A stretch of 64,000 nucleotides of DNA from Acholoe squamosa (GCA_949317995.1 OX439046.1:33950002-34014001); one strand, 5' to 3'. Shown: positions 45,851-59,773, counted from the first letter of the stretch. Numbers and translations are program-made. The notes: a model not told the origin generated them from the sequence alone.

Positions 45851-48415
45851 GGGGTTTTATGAGGAACGGAAATACATAGCATTGAATAGGTTGTGACCCT
45901 ATGTGCTTCTCTCGTGCCAACAAACACTTTTTGGCACAGTATGAGAAAAGTGTATAGCCTGCCATATGGCTGCTAGATATGTCCAAATCCAGTGTCCAAA
46001 ATCCCACCGGCTTGCATGCAAACAACGTTTGAAAGAGAAGTGGATGAGATACATGGTTAAATACATGAAATGTTTGCCTCTTTTAGGTAATTATAATGTG
46101 CATTCCTCTTCAACAGGATTTTATCATTCTATGACATGAGCTAGTAATATATAACCTCTGTTGCTTCCAATATAGTATACATTGAAATTAGACATATATA
46201 CTTTTCATGCAATACCAAGCTCTTGCCTTAGCGAAGCCTTTGAGAAGTTATCACATATGACCTACTACAGTGTGTTTAAATCAGCCATCCACGTATTGCT
46301 TGATTTGACATTCAATGTACAATAGTTTTTATACCCTCAATTAATTTGGAGAATACAGGATGCAGCTGTATATTTTAGTTTCAAGTGTTTTCAACAATAC
46401 TGCAATCAAGTTATCTTTTGCATAAAGCTCATCCTTCCTAAACCAAAAATAAACACATGGAGGGCCTATACAGATAGTTCATAGACAGAAAAGGCTATTA
46501 TATATCAGGGTGTGCTGCTTTGTGTGTCACTGCTTTCTTCACCCATTATTACTTATTTATTCCAAACTCTGCTGTAGCATTTTATCAATATTGAGATCGT
46601 ATTTACATTTCAATAAATTGACATAAACATATAGCTGAGAGAAGTATCAACCGCTGTAGAACATGGATTCATCCAACGTTTTCGTTTTGGTCACATTTAA
46701 ATCCTATGGCCTATTCCATGTCAATCAGTAGATTATAAGTTCTGTTTATCCTCTCAGGAGGATACATGCATGGGTATAATAATCATACATGCATCTCCCA
46801 TTCAAATATGAGTGGCGTGTTTCCAGTAATAGGGTACCTGGCTTTTAGCTCCTTCAAATCATTGATTTTAGCCCCTACTTATAATCCATAGATGCACCCC
46901 TATGGTATCGATATTAACATATGGGTACCCTACCCAGCTAGCACCTCACGTAAAGAAGACATCCAAAACCCGTCAAATCCATGTAATTACGTTAAACCAA
47001 CCAGATAATTATGTCATTGGTAGGTAAATATTTTTATGTGATCAATGAATTTACTAGATGTTGATGTAAAAGATACATCCTATATAGGATGTAAAAATAA
47101 CATGTCCTATTTAACGTCGTAATTATGTCTTTATTTGTCACAATCACATACACCATATATGCTTTCATCAATATACTGTGAATAAGAGCTGTTAAATCTG
47201 TTTAAACTTTAAACATTACTGAATTACATCTATTTCTTGTCTCTTTGGTCTTGAAAAAATTATGTGCTACCAGCAATACAAATACATTTTTATTGAATAA
47301 ATCAAGCATAGTAAACATTACATGAGATATTTATGTCATATGATGTGAATTTAAAACTGTTGTATTCTTCTAAGAATATGACATCAATGATATGTCATGA
47401 TTATATCCCCTAGATAGTTCTGGTATCAGACACGAGGGGTCTCATCTAGCACTTCACTGGCTTTCTAATCTGCATTGCCATAGTCCCAATCAAAAGTTGG
47501 ATCAAAGTGAACCATCTGTCTGCAGATTGGAATAAACTGAAAGAAATGTCTTCTTCAATATGTACTCTGTTGTTTCTGTGATATTCAAAGGAGAAATAAT
47601 GACTGAAAAAAACAAGGCACATGATAGACACCTCTTTTAGGCCTTAGGAAAAAATGTAAGAATCAATAATGACTTGAACTAAACATCACAACCTAGCCTC
47701 TGGGCTAGGGTAAATGTGTAGTGCCCTCTCTGTGGATATAAAGGCATACCTGTAAATACCTTTTACTAAGGTCATAACCTCTGAGTTGCCAGGTATCATC
47801 AATGTCTGTGCGCCATGATGATCACCTTCTTGTAATTCTCATGAACAACAAAAAGAAAGACATTGTAACTGGCATTATGATATTTTCTTAATATTTCAAA
47901 ATCATTTACAGTTGTTATATAACATGTTAAGGTAATAACGTATGAATCTGTACTGTCTATTTAGGGAATAAGGCACAGGACATAGCCTTGGGGGTGCTCT
48001 AGACTGTAGTGAGACGTTGAGGGGCCTTATAGGCCCCAAGACATAACTTTGACATTAATTAATCCTTTAGACCTAAAACAACTGCAGAAAATAGTGCTTT
48101 ATTTCCTACAGATTTGACCGATTTTGGCCGAAAGTCAGTCCTTTGTTACCCCTTAATCTCACTTTAACACCTTTGTAAAATAACTTCTATCACTCAGATG
48201 ATGATAAGATATTTACTTTTAAGTTCGGCTGAACAACTTCAAAAAATGACTACCATTATTATTTTTAATTTTTCATTATTGATATCTGCTGCTGCTGTCA
48301 TGACATCGAAAATCGGTGAAAAAAAATCGGCCGTCAACGGCCATTCTGAGGAAACTAGACATAGTTGTTTTAAGGCCTAAAGAGTTAAATGGGAAAAGGC
48401 CTTAGGACCATCTCA
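45851..48415. other. Intergenic stretch without recognisable gene
   Basis: A remnant related to 56950-57000 (gaacatggattcatccaac) lies near 46661, and gcgtgtttccagtaat near 46815 matches the TIR of the 25918 element. No gene is seen. Confidence 0.45.
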
Positions 48416-49162
48416 GGAGCTTAATTCAAAACATCCTGGGATCCCAACCTCAGCGATCTTAGTGTAGGCACATATCATAAGACCTGGCTGGTCTACCCTA
48501 TGTAATGCAGTGGTTGCAGGCCTGTCCAGAATAGCTAGTCCTGGGATCACTTCACTATTCCATTTCCACCACTAAGATCACTGCAATCTTAGTGAAAGAA
48601 ATGCATAGTGGTTTCACCTGAGTACAAGAGCACTTACAGGGAACACTCATGATCGAAAGAATGAATAGCCTGCTGCATACATAAAGAGGGGAGGGAGGAC
48701 GTTTGCTGAGTGTCCTTGAGGGCTCCTAGGGCTACTCATGCGTTAAGTGCACTGTAAGGTAATTCTTCCCTTCTCTCTCTTTGTCCTGGGGGGAGGGCAC
48801 AATGCTTCTAATAGGCAAGCATAAATCATACATTCATGGGAACAACTCTTGAATACTGTACAGGGGTCAACTGCACCCTGTGCTCTTTTGTTAGCCCATA
48901 TGGGGACGGGGAACGATGGTATAAGCACTCTTGTGAAGAAGAGTGTCTCCACAGCTATTCCTTTATTTTGGGACTCTTACCCCTGTGCCTAGTCAGTTCT
49001 TCTTGGAATAGTGTAGGAGGGCTGAGGCTAAGATCGATGTGATCTTAGTGCTGGCTAGGATATGTGAACCCAGTCAACTCTTAAGATCGCTTAATAGGAT
49101 AAGGCTGATTTATTCCTAAGATCGCTGAGGTCGTGATCCCAGGATGTTTTGAATTAAGCTCC
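48416..49162. mobile_element. Foldback/TIR element, about 0.75 kb
   Basis: TIRs of about 45 bp: left begins ggagcttaattcaaaacatc, right ends gatgttttgaattaagctcc, extending inward through ctcagcgatctta / taagatcgctgag. It lies between the two copies of the 2.5-kb duplication. No transposase is seen. Confidence 0.85.
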
Positions 49163-49368
49163 AGGCGGTGGTTTGCCTAGGCATACAAGTCAACATGGAG
49201 TTATCTCTCCCATCTGAAAAAAATGGACACTTTACACAAGGTGTCAATATATGCATAATTCATTACTATTGTGCTAAAACACCCATATCAAGATACTTTA
49301 CCCCCTTATGAATTATAACAAAAATCTGGCGAATTCCCTCGAAAGAATTGGACGAGCGAGCATCCCGT

Positions 49369-52240
49369 GGAGATTAATTCAAAACGGCCTAACATCACTC
49401 AAAGCGGTAGTGGTGCTGGCCAATCTTGTCTATTTTATCAGACCTTAGTCCACTATTCATTTAACCTGTGGTTGCACACTCGGAAATAGCAACTGCTAAT
49501 GGTTTTCTACAATTAATTTTCCCACTGCTACCACTGGGGGTAGTAAAATAGTGATGTCCCTATTGAAATAAGCCTGCCACTGTACACCAAGTGTGTTGCT
49601 TCTGTTAGTATATATGCTGTTTTCCCACTACCACCAGGTAAATTATTAGTGCAGGCTATTTCAATACCTGCAAGGCATGGATTTTGATATCATTGCATAT
49701 GGGGGCGGGTAGTGGTTACTCCGTAGACGCTCTGAGGGAACCTCAGAGACCAAGTGTGTCTGTTGTAGTCTGTTTGGTCAGCCAGATTGGCTGAGTGCCC
49801 AGTTCTCACAGAAGTACTTACTGTCAGGTCCAATGCTTCCACCAACACTTCCCTCAATGTATATCCAAAGATTCACAATACACAAAGCACTTGAAATACT
49901 TGTAATAACTAATAATCCAGGTGATTTTCAAATCTCCCTCACTAACTCCAAATCATTGTCGGCCATCTTGAAGCCAGGTGTAGCCACCTAGTGCCAAAAA
50001 GACTACACTATTCTTGGTTGGTTAGCCCTATATTTCAAGAGCAGTCTAACACAAGGTAGCAGCACAAGATGTTGACAATGGAGGCCATTGAGGTAGTGAT
50101 ATCTAAGCTCAAGATAAACATGTCAGATTTATTGGATATATCTCATGTTTCAGTCAATATAAGCTGATGTACATGAAAACTACATGTTTGTGAATAGGAG
50201 GGACAATTTCCAGGAACTGAAAGTGAGTACTTAGTTCAGACTAGCCATGTGTTTGTGCCACTATAGACTTGTATACATCTTGGATCCTGCCTGTGAGCAG
50301 GCAGGTATTTCGGCCTAGTAGTGGTGGGCCAGTACCTACAGGTCAATAGGTTTGAAGACTATATATTAAGGGCCTCGTATACGAATTACTATATGCTCAC
50401 AGTGATACATTGTGGGTGATATAGTTGAACCCATCTGCTGGTCTATCCTAATGGCTACTCAGTTTCACGGATATTACAGCTCACTGGTGATTGGTCTGTA
50501 TTCATTTCCATCAGTGTTAGAGACTTAGCCTGTCCCTACCCAGACATGTTAATAAAGGGAGGCTACATAGTATAGTCTTTGTTACAGTAGATGCCATTCA
50601 CTAGACTGATCATACTATCCAAACTAACTAGACTTTGCACTGCAGTTTCCCCCCTACATTAACAGGCCTATATGAAATTCCTGTCAGCTGAATACGTATT
50701 ATAGGAAGATTTCAAACACAGACATAGTAATAAGTATTTTACGTGACTGGTGTAAGGTTTGTTGGCACAGAGAGGAAATTGAAAATCCAAGCTAGGCAGA
50801 CGTCTAACAACTGATGGTATATCCTCAAATAAGACTCCACCAATGTGTGTCTTTGTAGAAACAAACTTCAATATCTGACAGCAGGAGAGATAGGGCTATA
50901 TGAATAGTAAGTAACCAAATCAGAGAGCTTAATGAGAATCTTTTTGATTTTCAGTTGATAATAAATACATTTTTTCATAGGGGAAGAAAACATCCTGACC
51001 AGTTGTGGGAATAAAGGGTTACAGTTCAAATCATAGAACTGGATAAGAATCCTTTTGATTTTCAGTTGGCAATAAGGGGAAGAAAATGCATTCCACATAT
51101 ATTACATTGCTCATACTTTGTATTTCAACATGGCCCTTTCTTTCGTATCTGTCATCTCCACTCACATTCCACTCCATGATCAAGAAGAATTCCTTTAAAA
51201 ACACTGCGATTTGAAAATCCCAAGAATAAGGTACTACCCTACTACAGTAACAGCATTGTATGATTAGCACATATGCAATAATTACTATAAGGATCGGTAG
51301 AGTAGTCTTACTGGGGCAGGTATTAGTAACCAGCACTATAATCATTGGCAATATTCTTAGGCTTCTCACTACAGTTTAAATGAGAGCAGTTGCAGTGAGT
51401 TATGAAATGACGTCCTGGTCCTTATTTGTTCAACCCTGACCGCCATCTATCTCCACTTCAGACCCACCCAGCTGCTGGCTGCACAATAGTTCCCATCCTC
51501 ATTTATCCTATCTTATATCCACTTCAGAAACTTACCCATGTTTCTCAACAAGTGATATAAACCTGTACTAGTTTAAGATGAAAATGGCGATGAATTAGTG
51601 GATATCTGCCATGAACATAATGTCATAAGGAGAGTCCATGGCATTACCCTTTTCCACTGACATCCTGTGCCCTCCTGGCCTATCTGTAAATTGAGATCTG
51701 GAAGAATCCTACCCTTGGAAATCATGTGCAAGAATTTCTAAATATGACATAAAGGCATACTTGTATTCATTATATATGTAAGGGCATAGTTGTGTGATAT
51801 AATTGACAGTACATTCTCTAAAAATGCTAACACTGTCTTTTTATCATAGGTCTAAAAGGGAATAGATTATGGGATGTGCCCTGTTAAATTTCTTAAATAG
51901 CAAACTTTACAAGTTGTTATGACTGAATTATTACTGTATCTTTTATTCATGCTTATCATGTAGCGTGTAACAGAGGCATTGTGTGCATAAAATCAATATG
52001 ATGACACAATTTACTCCGATAATTAATGCTGACAATCTTAATCTGCATGAAATACAACTTCTCAATATTTCACCATTGTATGATTGTCCAGCACCGACTG
52101 AGCGAACTGTCTACTGGAATCAGTGAGAGGATAGAATATGTCCTATTTTAATAGCAGGCTTTATAGAGACTGATAGCTACAGCTCTCAGCTAAAGTGTTC
52201 TTATCACTAAGCGGGAATGCCATGAATCGTGTGTATACAA
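49369..52240 (+). repeat. Diverged segmental duplication, copy B
   Basis: Partner of 43291-45850 in direct orientation, about 6.1 kb further on. It starts at a foldback end (gagattaattcaaaacgg) and is longer through insertions at about 49730-50340 and 51540-51900. Confidence 0.85.
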
Positions 52241-52344
52241 TGATGATGTGTTGCCGAAGGAGGAGTAGGATTACTACCCTTCAAACATAATCCCTGAATA
52301 TATACTCTTCTTCGATACTCTCTAAACCCCAGACAATTGCTTAA

Positions 52345-52660
52345 GGGAGTGGTCATTTATTATCAACAGGGGGGGGTGGTGGGTTTGAGGGGGGGGCGTA
52401 AAAAATTCTGACCCCTCTCGAGGGGGGGGCTAAAAAGATTTTGACCCCTCTTGAGGGGGGGGCTAAAAAAATTTACCCTCTTTTTATCAAAAAAGCCCGC
52501 GCGCTACTATAGATCAAAGAGGGGGCGCGAAAACTCTCCGCACCTCCGGCGAGGGGGGCGCAAAATTTTTTTACTGCCGTTGAGTGGGGGGCGTAAAAAA
52601 TTTTCGCGCATCCGCGCCAAAACCCACCACCCCCCCTGTTGATAAATAATGACCACTCCC
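52345..52660. mobile_element. PIF/Harbinger-like MITE, 316 bp
   Basis: Ends GGGAGTGGTCATTTATTATC and GATAAATAATGACCACTCCC open TIRs of about 40 bp. TAA duplications flank it (52342-52344, 52661-52663). The interior is G-run rich with CpG-rich words. Same family as 59914-60153. Confidence 0.88.
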
Positions 52661-52663
52661 TAA

Positions 52664-53044
52664 TATATTGCTTCGTTTTCTCAGGATTTCTCAGGACACC
52701 TTAGGATTGACTTTCTGTCAGATATCATTTGTGGTTTGGCTGGCAAGTTGGTTACGGCTAGTATTAGACTACAGCTGCACGTTTGTTTGATTGGCTTCAA
52801 CTTTTGCCTTTAGCCATCAATAGACAGCACTTGTGTCTCCAAATTCCTCCCTTATTGTGTTTATAAAACATTTGAATTTGAGTTTCTTACATTTTTAAGG
52901 AATAGATTTGCTTGTAAAGAGACGTAAAATCAAATTATCAAGGTCTGCCATATCTATTCTGTGTTGACAGCACAGGTAGCACCACCAAGTAGACCTGTAT
53001 TGAGCCATATGGTCCGGGATATAAAAGTCATCCAAGCCAACCCC
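52664..53044. other. Intergenic stretch without recognisable gene
   Basis: Nothing supported. Confidence 0.4.
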
Positions 53045-53049
53045 AAAGT

Positions 53050-53215
53050 CTAGTCAACGTGGCCACGTGGTTAAGGTATCTGCCTCGGGCTCTTGGTTGC
53101 ACATATTCGAATATCACCGACAGTGAGCTTTTACAGCCTGACCTTGACATATCGTATACACCACGTGGTCAATTCTCGTGAAAATGGAGCACATGGCCAA
53201 GGAGGAGAAAAAATC
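53050..53215 (+). mobile_element. tRNA-like SINE-type segment
   Basis: TGGCCACGTGGTTAAGG matches a Pol III A-box and ATATTCGAATATC is a degraded B-box about 35 bp further on. The downstream part (tcaattctcgtgaaaatgga) recurs inverted at 54425-54446, so this is one end of a larger inverted structure. Confidence 0.6.
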
Positions 53216-53341
53216 TGAACTGCTCAGATGTTTTGTATTTCTTGTGGGCTGAAAGGTAGCATATAATATTAATTACTCGCAAAATTGGGAACACTAACTA
53301 TGAAAATTAAAGATTTTATGACAGTTTTAGGAAGAAAACTG

Positions 53342-54063
53342 GTGGACCTACGTACGGTGATGAATCTTGTATATGAACAAATTACATGGGTTGCTATAAA
53401 ACAGAATTATTTGCAAGAAAACTGATATATTTTGTTCATACAGTCATAACAACATGTTGGCTAGGGGTCTTTATCATTTATATCTATGATAAGAAATGAT
53501 TATGCTGCAATTAATAATACCCACTTATGGAGCTGGACCTACGTACTGTGATGTCTATGCATTGCAGTCATTATCTTCACAAATTTATTGATTTCTGGTA
53601 TTGTAACTGGTCCATAGTATTCATCCTTGGTCAATTGAATTATATCAACAGGTTTATAGATAGCATTAGCTATTTCTATCATTCTATGGCATAGGTTTCA
53701 ATCATGGACCTATGCATGGTGATGTACCTACGTACGGTGATATTTCCATGATTTCTCCCAATAGGTTGTAATGTATTCATCCACTTATGACAATATTTTG
53801 CATGGATATTCCCTGGACCACATATATTAACATGTTATGAAATAATTTACTAAATATTAATTACTCTCCTTTAATCAATGATTCAATGTACCTATGTACG
53901 GTGATGCTAAGGGGTACACCACATGCTTGTCAGTCCTATAGGTCATTTTATATTAATATTATATTTCCCCCCATTGAGCCATAAAAACTGAGACATCTAT
54001 ATATCCCAAGAGGATTTTCTCCTTGACATTATGCTCATTCTAGTGTACCTATGTACGGTGATG
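53342..54063 (+). repeat. Recurrent ~20-bp motif CCTAYGTACGGTGATG at 157-192 bp spacing
   Basis: Copies begin at 53344, 53536, 53706 (plus an adjacent copy at 53725), 53888 and 54045. The sequence between copies is not visibly conserved. Confidence 0.85.
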
Positions 54064-54099
54064 CAAATGTTACACAACTACATTTTTCCTTATGAATAA

Positions 54100-55128
54100 C
54101 AAGAAAATAATTGAAAATGAGCTCTGATGGTGTCAAAATTTTCGTTTTTCAATTCTACAATAGTCCATATGAAAAGTGTTATTATGGACCTTATTGTACC
54201 ACAAATAAATCACCTAATGTGTTTTACTTATATTTCTTTTAGTTGAAAACCTTTGAAATATCCATATTTTACCCTGTTATTAGCATAGATTAGATCACTA
54301 CATGGGCAAAAGTGGGTACCCATAGTATGATAATGTTAGCAACTATGTGAATGTATAAACAATATAGCAGTTAGACCCCCTGTTAAGTGTACATGGATGG
54401 GGAAAGGTATAGTGAGCCTGTGCTCCATTTTCGTGAGAATTGACCATTATATGCACGGCTAAGATGGAAGGTGCTGTCACATAAATGTACTATATACATT
54501 CAAGTTTCAATTCCCATTCATGTGTCCCTTTTAGGTTCACCGACGATCACAAATTGTACAATCAGTTGATGACCACCATGTTGCCCATTACACATTACAT
54601 AACTACCACAGGCTATTCGTAAGTTCGAATCCCATGATGCAATTTTGGCTAAAAGGTTTCTGCAATTTAGACATCTGTTGTAATATGAGGCTCTCTCCTC
54701 ATATTGCAATACTCATAGTCTCAGTATGTGGCTCGTCTCGCCTGGTCACTGGCGGGGAACCCACCAAAGCCCCCTAAAATGGACTCCTCCGACCTACTCA
54801 CCCCTCACACAGTTGGTACTGCCCTTCCAATGACATTCCACCCCCCTCCTCGTCCTCCTCACAATTTCTAACCGCTGTTCGGTATCCCAAATTCCCACCC
54901 ACTACCCCTTCTTCCACCATTTTCTATTATTTATAATATTCATTAATATATATCTACAAACATTACACTAATCCTCATTACAATTGTACCATGTTTCATC
55001 TTATCAGCTGAGATTGGCACATTGTTAGTCATTATCAATTATTTATAAGATAAAAATTATTTTACCTCCACACCTTTCTCTTCTTTGGTCGGGCGGGGAA
55101 GGAGCCTCATATCGGATTATGAAATATT
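54100..55128. other. Repeat-derived non-coding stretch
   Basis: 54405-54460 is an inverted copy of part of the 53050-53215 segment. The rest shows no gene; 54750-54930 is C-rich. Confidence 0.5.
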
Positions 55129-55658
55129 TGTGACAAGACGTGGGAAAACCTAACATTACGGGGATTTAGTCATATTCAGAATCTCTAGGTGGCTGAGCCA
55201 CAAAGAACAAGAAGGTATATTTACTGTTACCTAACAGAATACTTCCTATGGGTCTTCCCACATATTTGGACAGTCATAGACAGTGATAGACCCTAAATAA
55301 TAGGCAAAGCCCTCTTTTACAACACAGATAAACATGTTATCATGCCTAATATGGATAACTTCTGTGCATGTTTACAGAAACTGTGATATTCTTAGTTCAG
55401 GTATATCTATCTGATGTGAGTAAGCAGTTGACCAAGAGATATCAAATGACACAATTAAACCATACTTGTTTCCACTGAGATGAGAAGGTCTCAATGATCA
55501 TTTTGATATATGGATCATCAAAATCTAACAAGGGAAAGTGGGAGAACATTCCATGACAATGTGTGAGGTTGCACCATGTTGAGCACTGGTTTTGCCCCCT
55601 GGTGGCAATAAATAACACTAAATCCCCATAATGTTAGGTTTTCCGAAGTTTTGTCACA
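55129..55658. mobile_element. TIR element, 530 bp
   Basis: Left begins tgtgacaagacgtgggaaaa and continues cctaacattacggggattta; right is the inverse, ending cgaagttttgtcaca. TIRs are about 42 bp with a few mismatches. A CTCF-like core lies near its right end. Confidence 0.88.
55595..55606 (-). promoter_or_regulatory. CTCF-like motif inside a TIR element
   Basis: GCCCCCTGGTGG, reverse of CCACCAGGGGGC, the same core as at 24221. Confidence 0.35.
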
Positions 55659-55714
55659 TTTAGTTCATAAAAGGCTACAAGGGGCTGTAATTGCAAGGAC
55701 ACTCTTGCAGGTTC

Positions 55715-57780
55715 GAACACAAGTTAAGATCTTTATATTCAGATATTTTCCCTTGCTTAAGTGAAAAGTTTCAGCAATTTCAGGATTGTCTTGCAATTTA
55801 CAGAAAGTTGGACAAAATCCTGGATGAATAGTTAAATATGTTAACTCGCAACCAAAGTCCCACTATGCAATCTAATCTTATAACATACACGGCAATCTAG
55901 TCAATTCTGAGCTCATACACAGAGTTCAATTTCAGTCTTATCCTACACTCTGCTTGCCCATGATAACTTGCAAATTCAATATCAAAGAGAAAGGCATTGC
56001 AATTTAAAACAACTTACTTTTCTCATAACGTCTACATTGCAAGGCTGAGAGGTCATTTTGATTGCAAGTGTGGGATTTGGGAGACGCAATGGCATGTTAG
56101 AAATTTACAGTAAAGGCAAGGCTCCCTATTTGTCAGAGTGCCCAAAATTTAATTTCAAGAACTTTCCAGAGATAGATTGCAACGTGGAATTCGAACTATA
56201 GCTAGAGCAGAAATAGTGTGTAATATCATTATGACGGATTGTCTGTAATATTTCTTTTTGGTGGCTAAATAAAGTTTTTGTCAATTCAAAAAAAAAAGAG
56301 ATCGCGGTACATTTCTGTATGTACTGTCATGTACATCCTGCAAATCATACTTCGTAAACATGAGATTTTAGGGGTCACTTGTAATCACAGGCAGTATGTT
56401 TACCTATAGGTCTGTTTATATCTACTCCAAACCTGTGACTGAGATGTCACACTGATCAGGTAGGGCTGGCTAGGTGCCCTTCTGCTGTATAAACAATAAC
56501 ACTGTACCATAATAAAAAACAATGCAGCAGTCCAACAACAACCAGTCCTGTGAAAATCAAACCTGTCTGATATCAAATTGTGGAGACTCCCCGATGGGAA
56601 AGGTCACAATATTTACATAACATCAGCTTGATTTAGTAAAGAAAAACATCTTTTCGACAACACAAGCATGCCTGAGATCGCACACATTCACATCTCCAGA
56701 TAAACAAATAGCTCCCCCAACATATAATTTCTACCTTGAAATGACAACAAATACCATCTTTAGTCTATGTTTGAGTCCCATTTTGTGAGAATAGCTGCGA
56801 CTCTCTGCAAAAATCGCGTAGTGCAGCCCCACCTATAGCACAAAGATCTATTTTGTATGGTCGGTAGGTAGGATTTGTTTTTTTACTATATTGTATGGTT
56901 ATGTATGGACAGATAATGTCAAATTTCTTTTGATTTTACGATAAGAATATGAACATGGATTCATCCACCCTCTTTTTTGGTCACATATTAATTCCTACTA
57001 CTAACTGTGAAAATGTCTCTGAAATTCTAACAAAGGAAAAAAGTAGGGCCGGCCCTGTTTTGATAGGATCGGTCGGGTGAATGGAAACAAACACTTTTTG
57101 GGCCCTGGGTTGTAACAGTATAAGCAAAGACAGATGTCTGCATGAAACTGGACAGAAAGGACCTTGATTGGGTGGTTCCTAGAAATCTCCTTGAGGTACT
57201 CCTATTACAGCAGACTGCAGTGTTATCATAGTTCAACCATCTACACACACTGCCAGTGTCACGCTAAGCATTGGGATGTTGTCCATAGTCTATATACATA
57301 GTGTATCTAGTTTAAGTCTACATATATGCATATATAGTGTATCTAGTTTGCCTTGATGGCTATAGCTGGACATCATAGTAGTGTCTTAGGAACAGTCATA
57401 ATGTCTGAATAAGTCACATTTCTCTGAAATGTATAGAAATGTCGATCTGTAAACTGCATTAAATTGCAATGCCATTTTCCTTGATATTGAATTTGTAAGC
57501 TGTTGTAAGTAAGCACAATGCAGGGTGAGACTGAAATTGAACTCTGTGTGTAATTTATACAGACATTTTGCATACGAATTACCAGGTATGGGGCAAGTTT
57601 AGATTGCATAGTGAGACTCAGGTTGCAAGTTATGTCAATGACTTTATCCACATTTCTGTGAGTTGCAAGCGAATTCTATAAATTGCAGAAACTTTTACCA
57701 TAAGCAAGTGAAAATATCTAAATATAAAGACCTTAACTTCAGATATTTCAGCCATTTTTCGCCATGTGGGATTCGACCTT
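55715..57780. mobile_element. Large foldback structure with about 300-bp diverged arms
   Basis: 55720-56010 and 57455-57735 are inverted copies (for example agagttcaatttcagtct versus agactgaaattgaactct). The right side closes with cgccatgtgggattcgacct, the end typical of the palindromic family at 59-64 kb. The centre holds a relative of the 25918 element (about 56840-57105). Confidence 0.75.
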
Positions 57781-59477
57781 GATTGGTTTAGAATTGCAAT
57801 GGAAGAAAATTGTTAGAATTATGAAAATCACAGGTGTTTCCAAATACTTAATAAATGGAATAGTAGGTGTGTTTTTATATTATGCCAGGGTTTGGGGATT
57901 TTATGAGGAATACAAAAGTTACTCTGGCCAATGGAGATTTTCAAGCCCAAAATAGGGTGGAATGGCACTCACTGCACATGTCATTCCGTTATTTAAGATT
58001 TTCAGGGTTAAGCCTATACAACATTCTGTCACATTGTGTATGAGGGATTGTTTAACCCTGCTGTGGTTGAAATTATTACCAATGAACATTTTAGGCGGGT
58101 GTTTTTGTGTGTTATGCTATATAAAAACATAGAGGAAATGGATTTAGTTCCCCGTGACCTACAGCTGAGGCAGAAAAAATTATAATTATTGTACTGCATT
58201 TATCCCTTCTGAGAAACACGATCTAAGAGATTACTAGCTTTGTAGGTATTTTGGAGAATATTGGCACTTGTATTTCATCCAATCCAATAGATCCAATGTT
58301 GAAAGTATTGCAGTTCATGAGTAAAAAAGAAACACTGGACCAGCCAAAATAATATGTTTTGGTGCGTTGCAGTTCTCTGTCGCATTTCAATTGACACAGA
58401 ACCCATCAGCACAAAAGCGAATGGTTCCTTCTTTTGATTTCTGTGATATGCCTGCCTCTGAATCCATAAGATATGTGGGACATACCAGGCACCAGCATCA
58501 CATCAAGGAAATTGCAATAGAAACCTCCCTTCAAGAGCCGTCAGTGAATGCATAGTGCCCATTGGTCGTTATGATGAACTTGGTGGCGGTTCTCTGGCAA
58601 CTTTGGAAACAGTTTTTGCTGTTACTTCCACAGGGATCCCTTGGAAAACAGTGTTTTGATCACTGTACTGTTGTCTCCATTGCAGAAATTACACTGCTTT
58701 TTATATACTGTATCACAAATACGTGTTTCACTCTTCAATGTATGAGGGTGCATTGTAGATTCAGCAGTTATTTGTCAGAGTGTGTGCTTGTAATGCTTGA
58801 TTTCCGCCCTGGTGCATCTACTCATGAGTGCATTCGTATATCAATCTGACCTTATAGGGTTGATTTAGATTGTTCTGAAAGGTCGGCATGATGCATGAAT
58901 GTGACCTTGGTGTGTAGGCTTATCAGGACTGCATTATTTTAGGTGTCAGGACTATATAGACAAAAGAGAATGATGCATTAGCGTCCCTTAAAGGGTTAAA
59001 GCCCTCCCCATGGCCACTCTTGTTCTCTGTGACTGAGGATAAACAGCAGAGACAGTCTGTGCCGTCTTATGATGCTATTCATGTTTTATGTCATGACTAG
59101 CTGTTCCTCAAGTCATGTATGACATTTAGATACAACCTTTAAACGTCACATTTTCCTTAAGGGGCGTCTCAAAAGATGAGAGACTAACCATGAAAGAAGA
59201 TGGATTGAAGTATCCAGTAAAGAGTTCTAGACACGCGACTACTAAAACTCAATAAGTGCTTTGTTCAGAAAAAAATATATATATTCATTCAGAAAAAAAA
59301 ACCTTGGAATCATAACGACCGAAAAAGTACCATCTTGTCATGCTATCATTCTGAAAAGGAATGATTCTACCCAATATTAATGTCCTCTAGTTAAACTCTG
59401 CACCACACGAAACACCACTATACCCTGTGATAGATCCAGGTCTTATCCCTTGGCAGGGCAGATTTGGAGTCTTGATA
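57781..59477. other. Intergenic stretch without recognisable gene
   Basis: Open frames on the plus strand (58367-58555, 58562-58849) have no recognisable domain. Confidence 0.4.
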
Positions 59478-59625
59478 TGGTCGAATCCCACGATTTTGGC
59501 CTCCTATAACTCTGCGATTTAGTCTGTTGTGTTCTACGACCCTTACCGAGGCCACAAAACGCAAGGATTGATCAATTATACCGCAGAGATATTAGAGGCC
59601 TAAATCGGCATGTTGGATTCGACCT
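59478..59625. mobile_element. Palindromic element of the GGTCGAATCCCAC family, 148 bp
   Basis: Begins ggtcgaatcccacgatt and ends in the reverse (ggattcgacc), with tctgcgattt / accgcagagat inside. Confidence 0.75.
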
Positions 59626-59773
59626 ATACCAGTCACTCCACTCACGCCATCAATTCAATGTCAGTGGCCTGGACCCTAGGCATTACCCTACCGCCGGCAG
59701 GGCCCTTGTCCCTTTGGCATATGCATGACCCTATGTTGACTTATCTCCAACAGGACCCCAAGCTAGCCTCTCT

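Noticed and set aside
53342..54063. Plain satellite explanation for the periodic motif
   Set aside because: Spacers between copies do not align by eye, so the observation was kept as a separate finding.
58367..58849. Two consecutive plus-strand frames of 62 and 95 codons
   Set aside because: Hydrophobic, low-information translations without motifs; no splice support.
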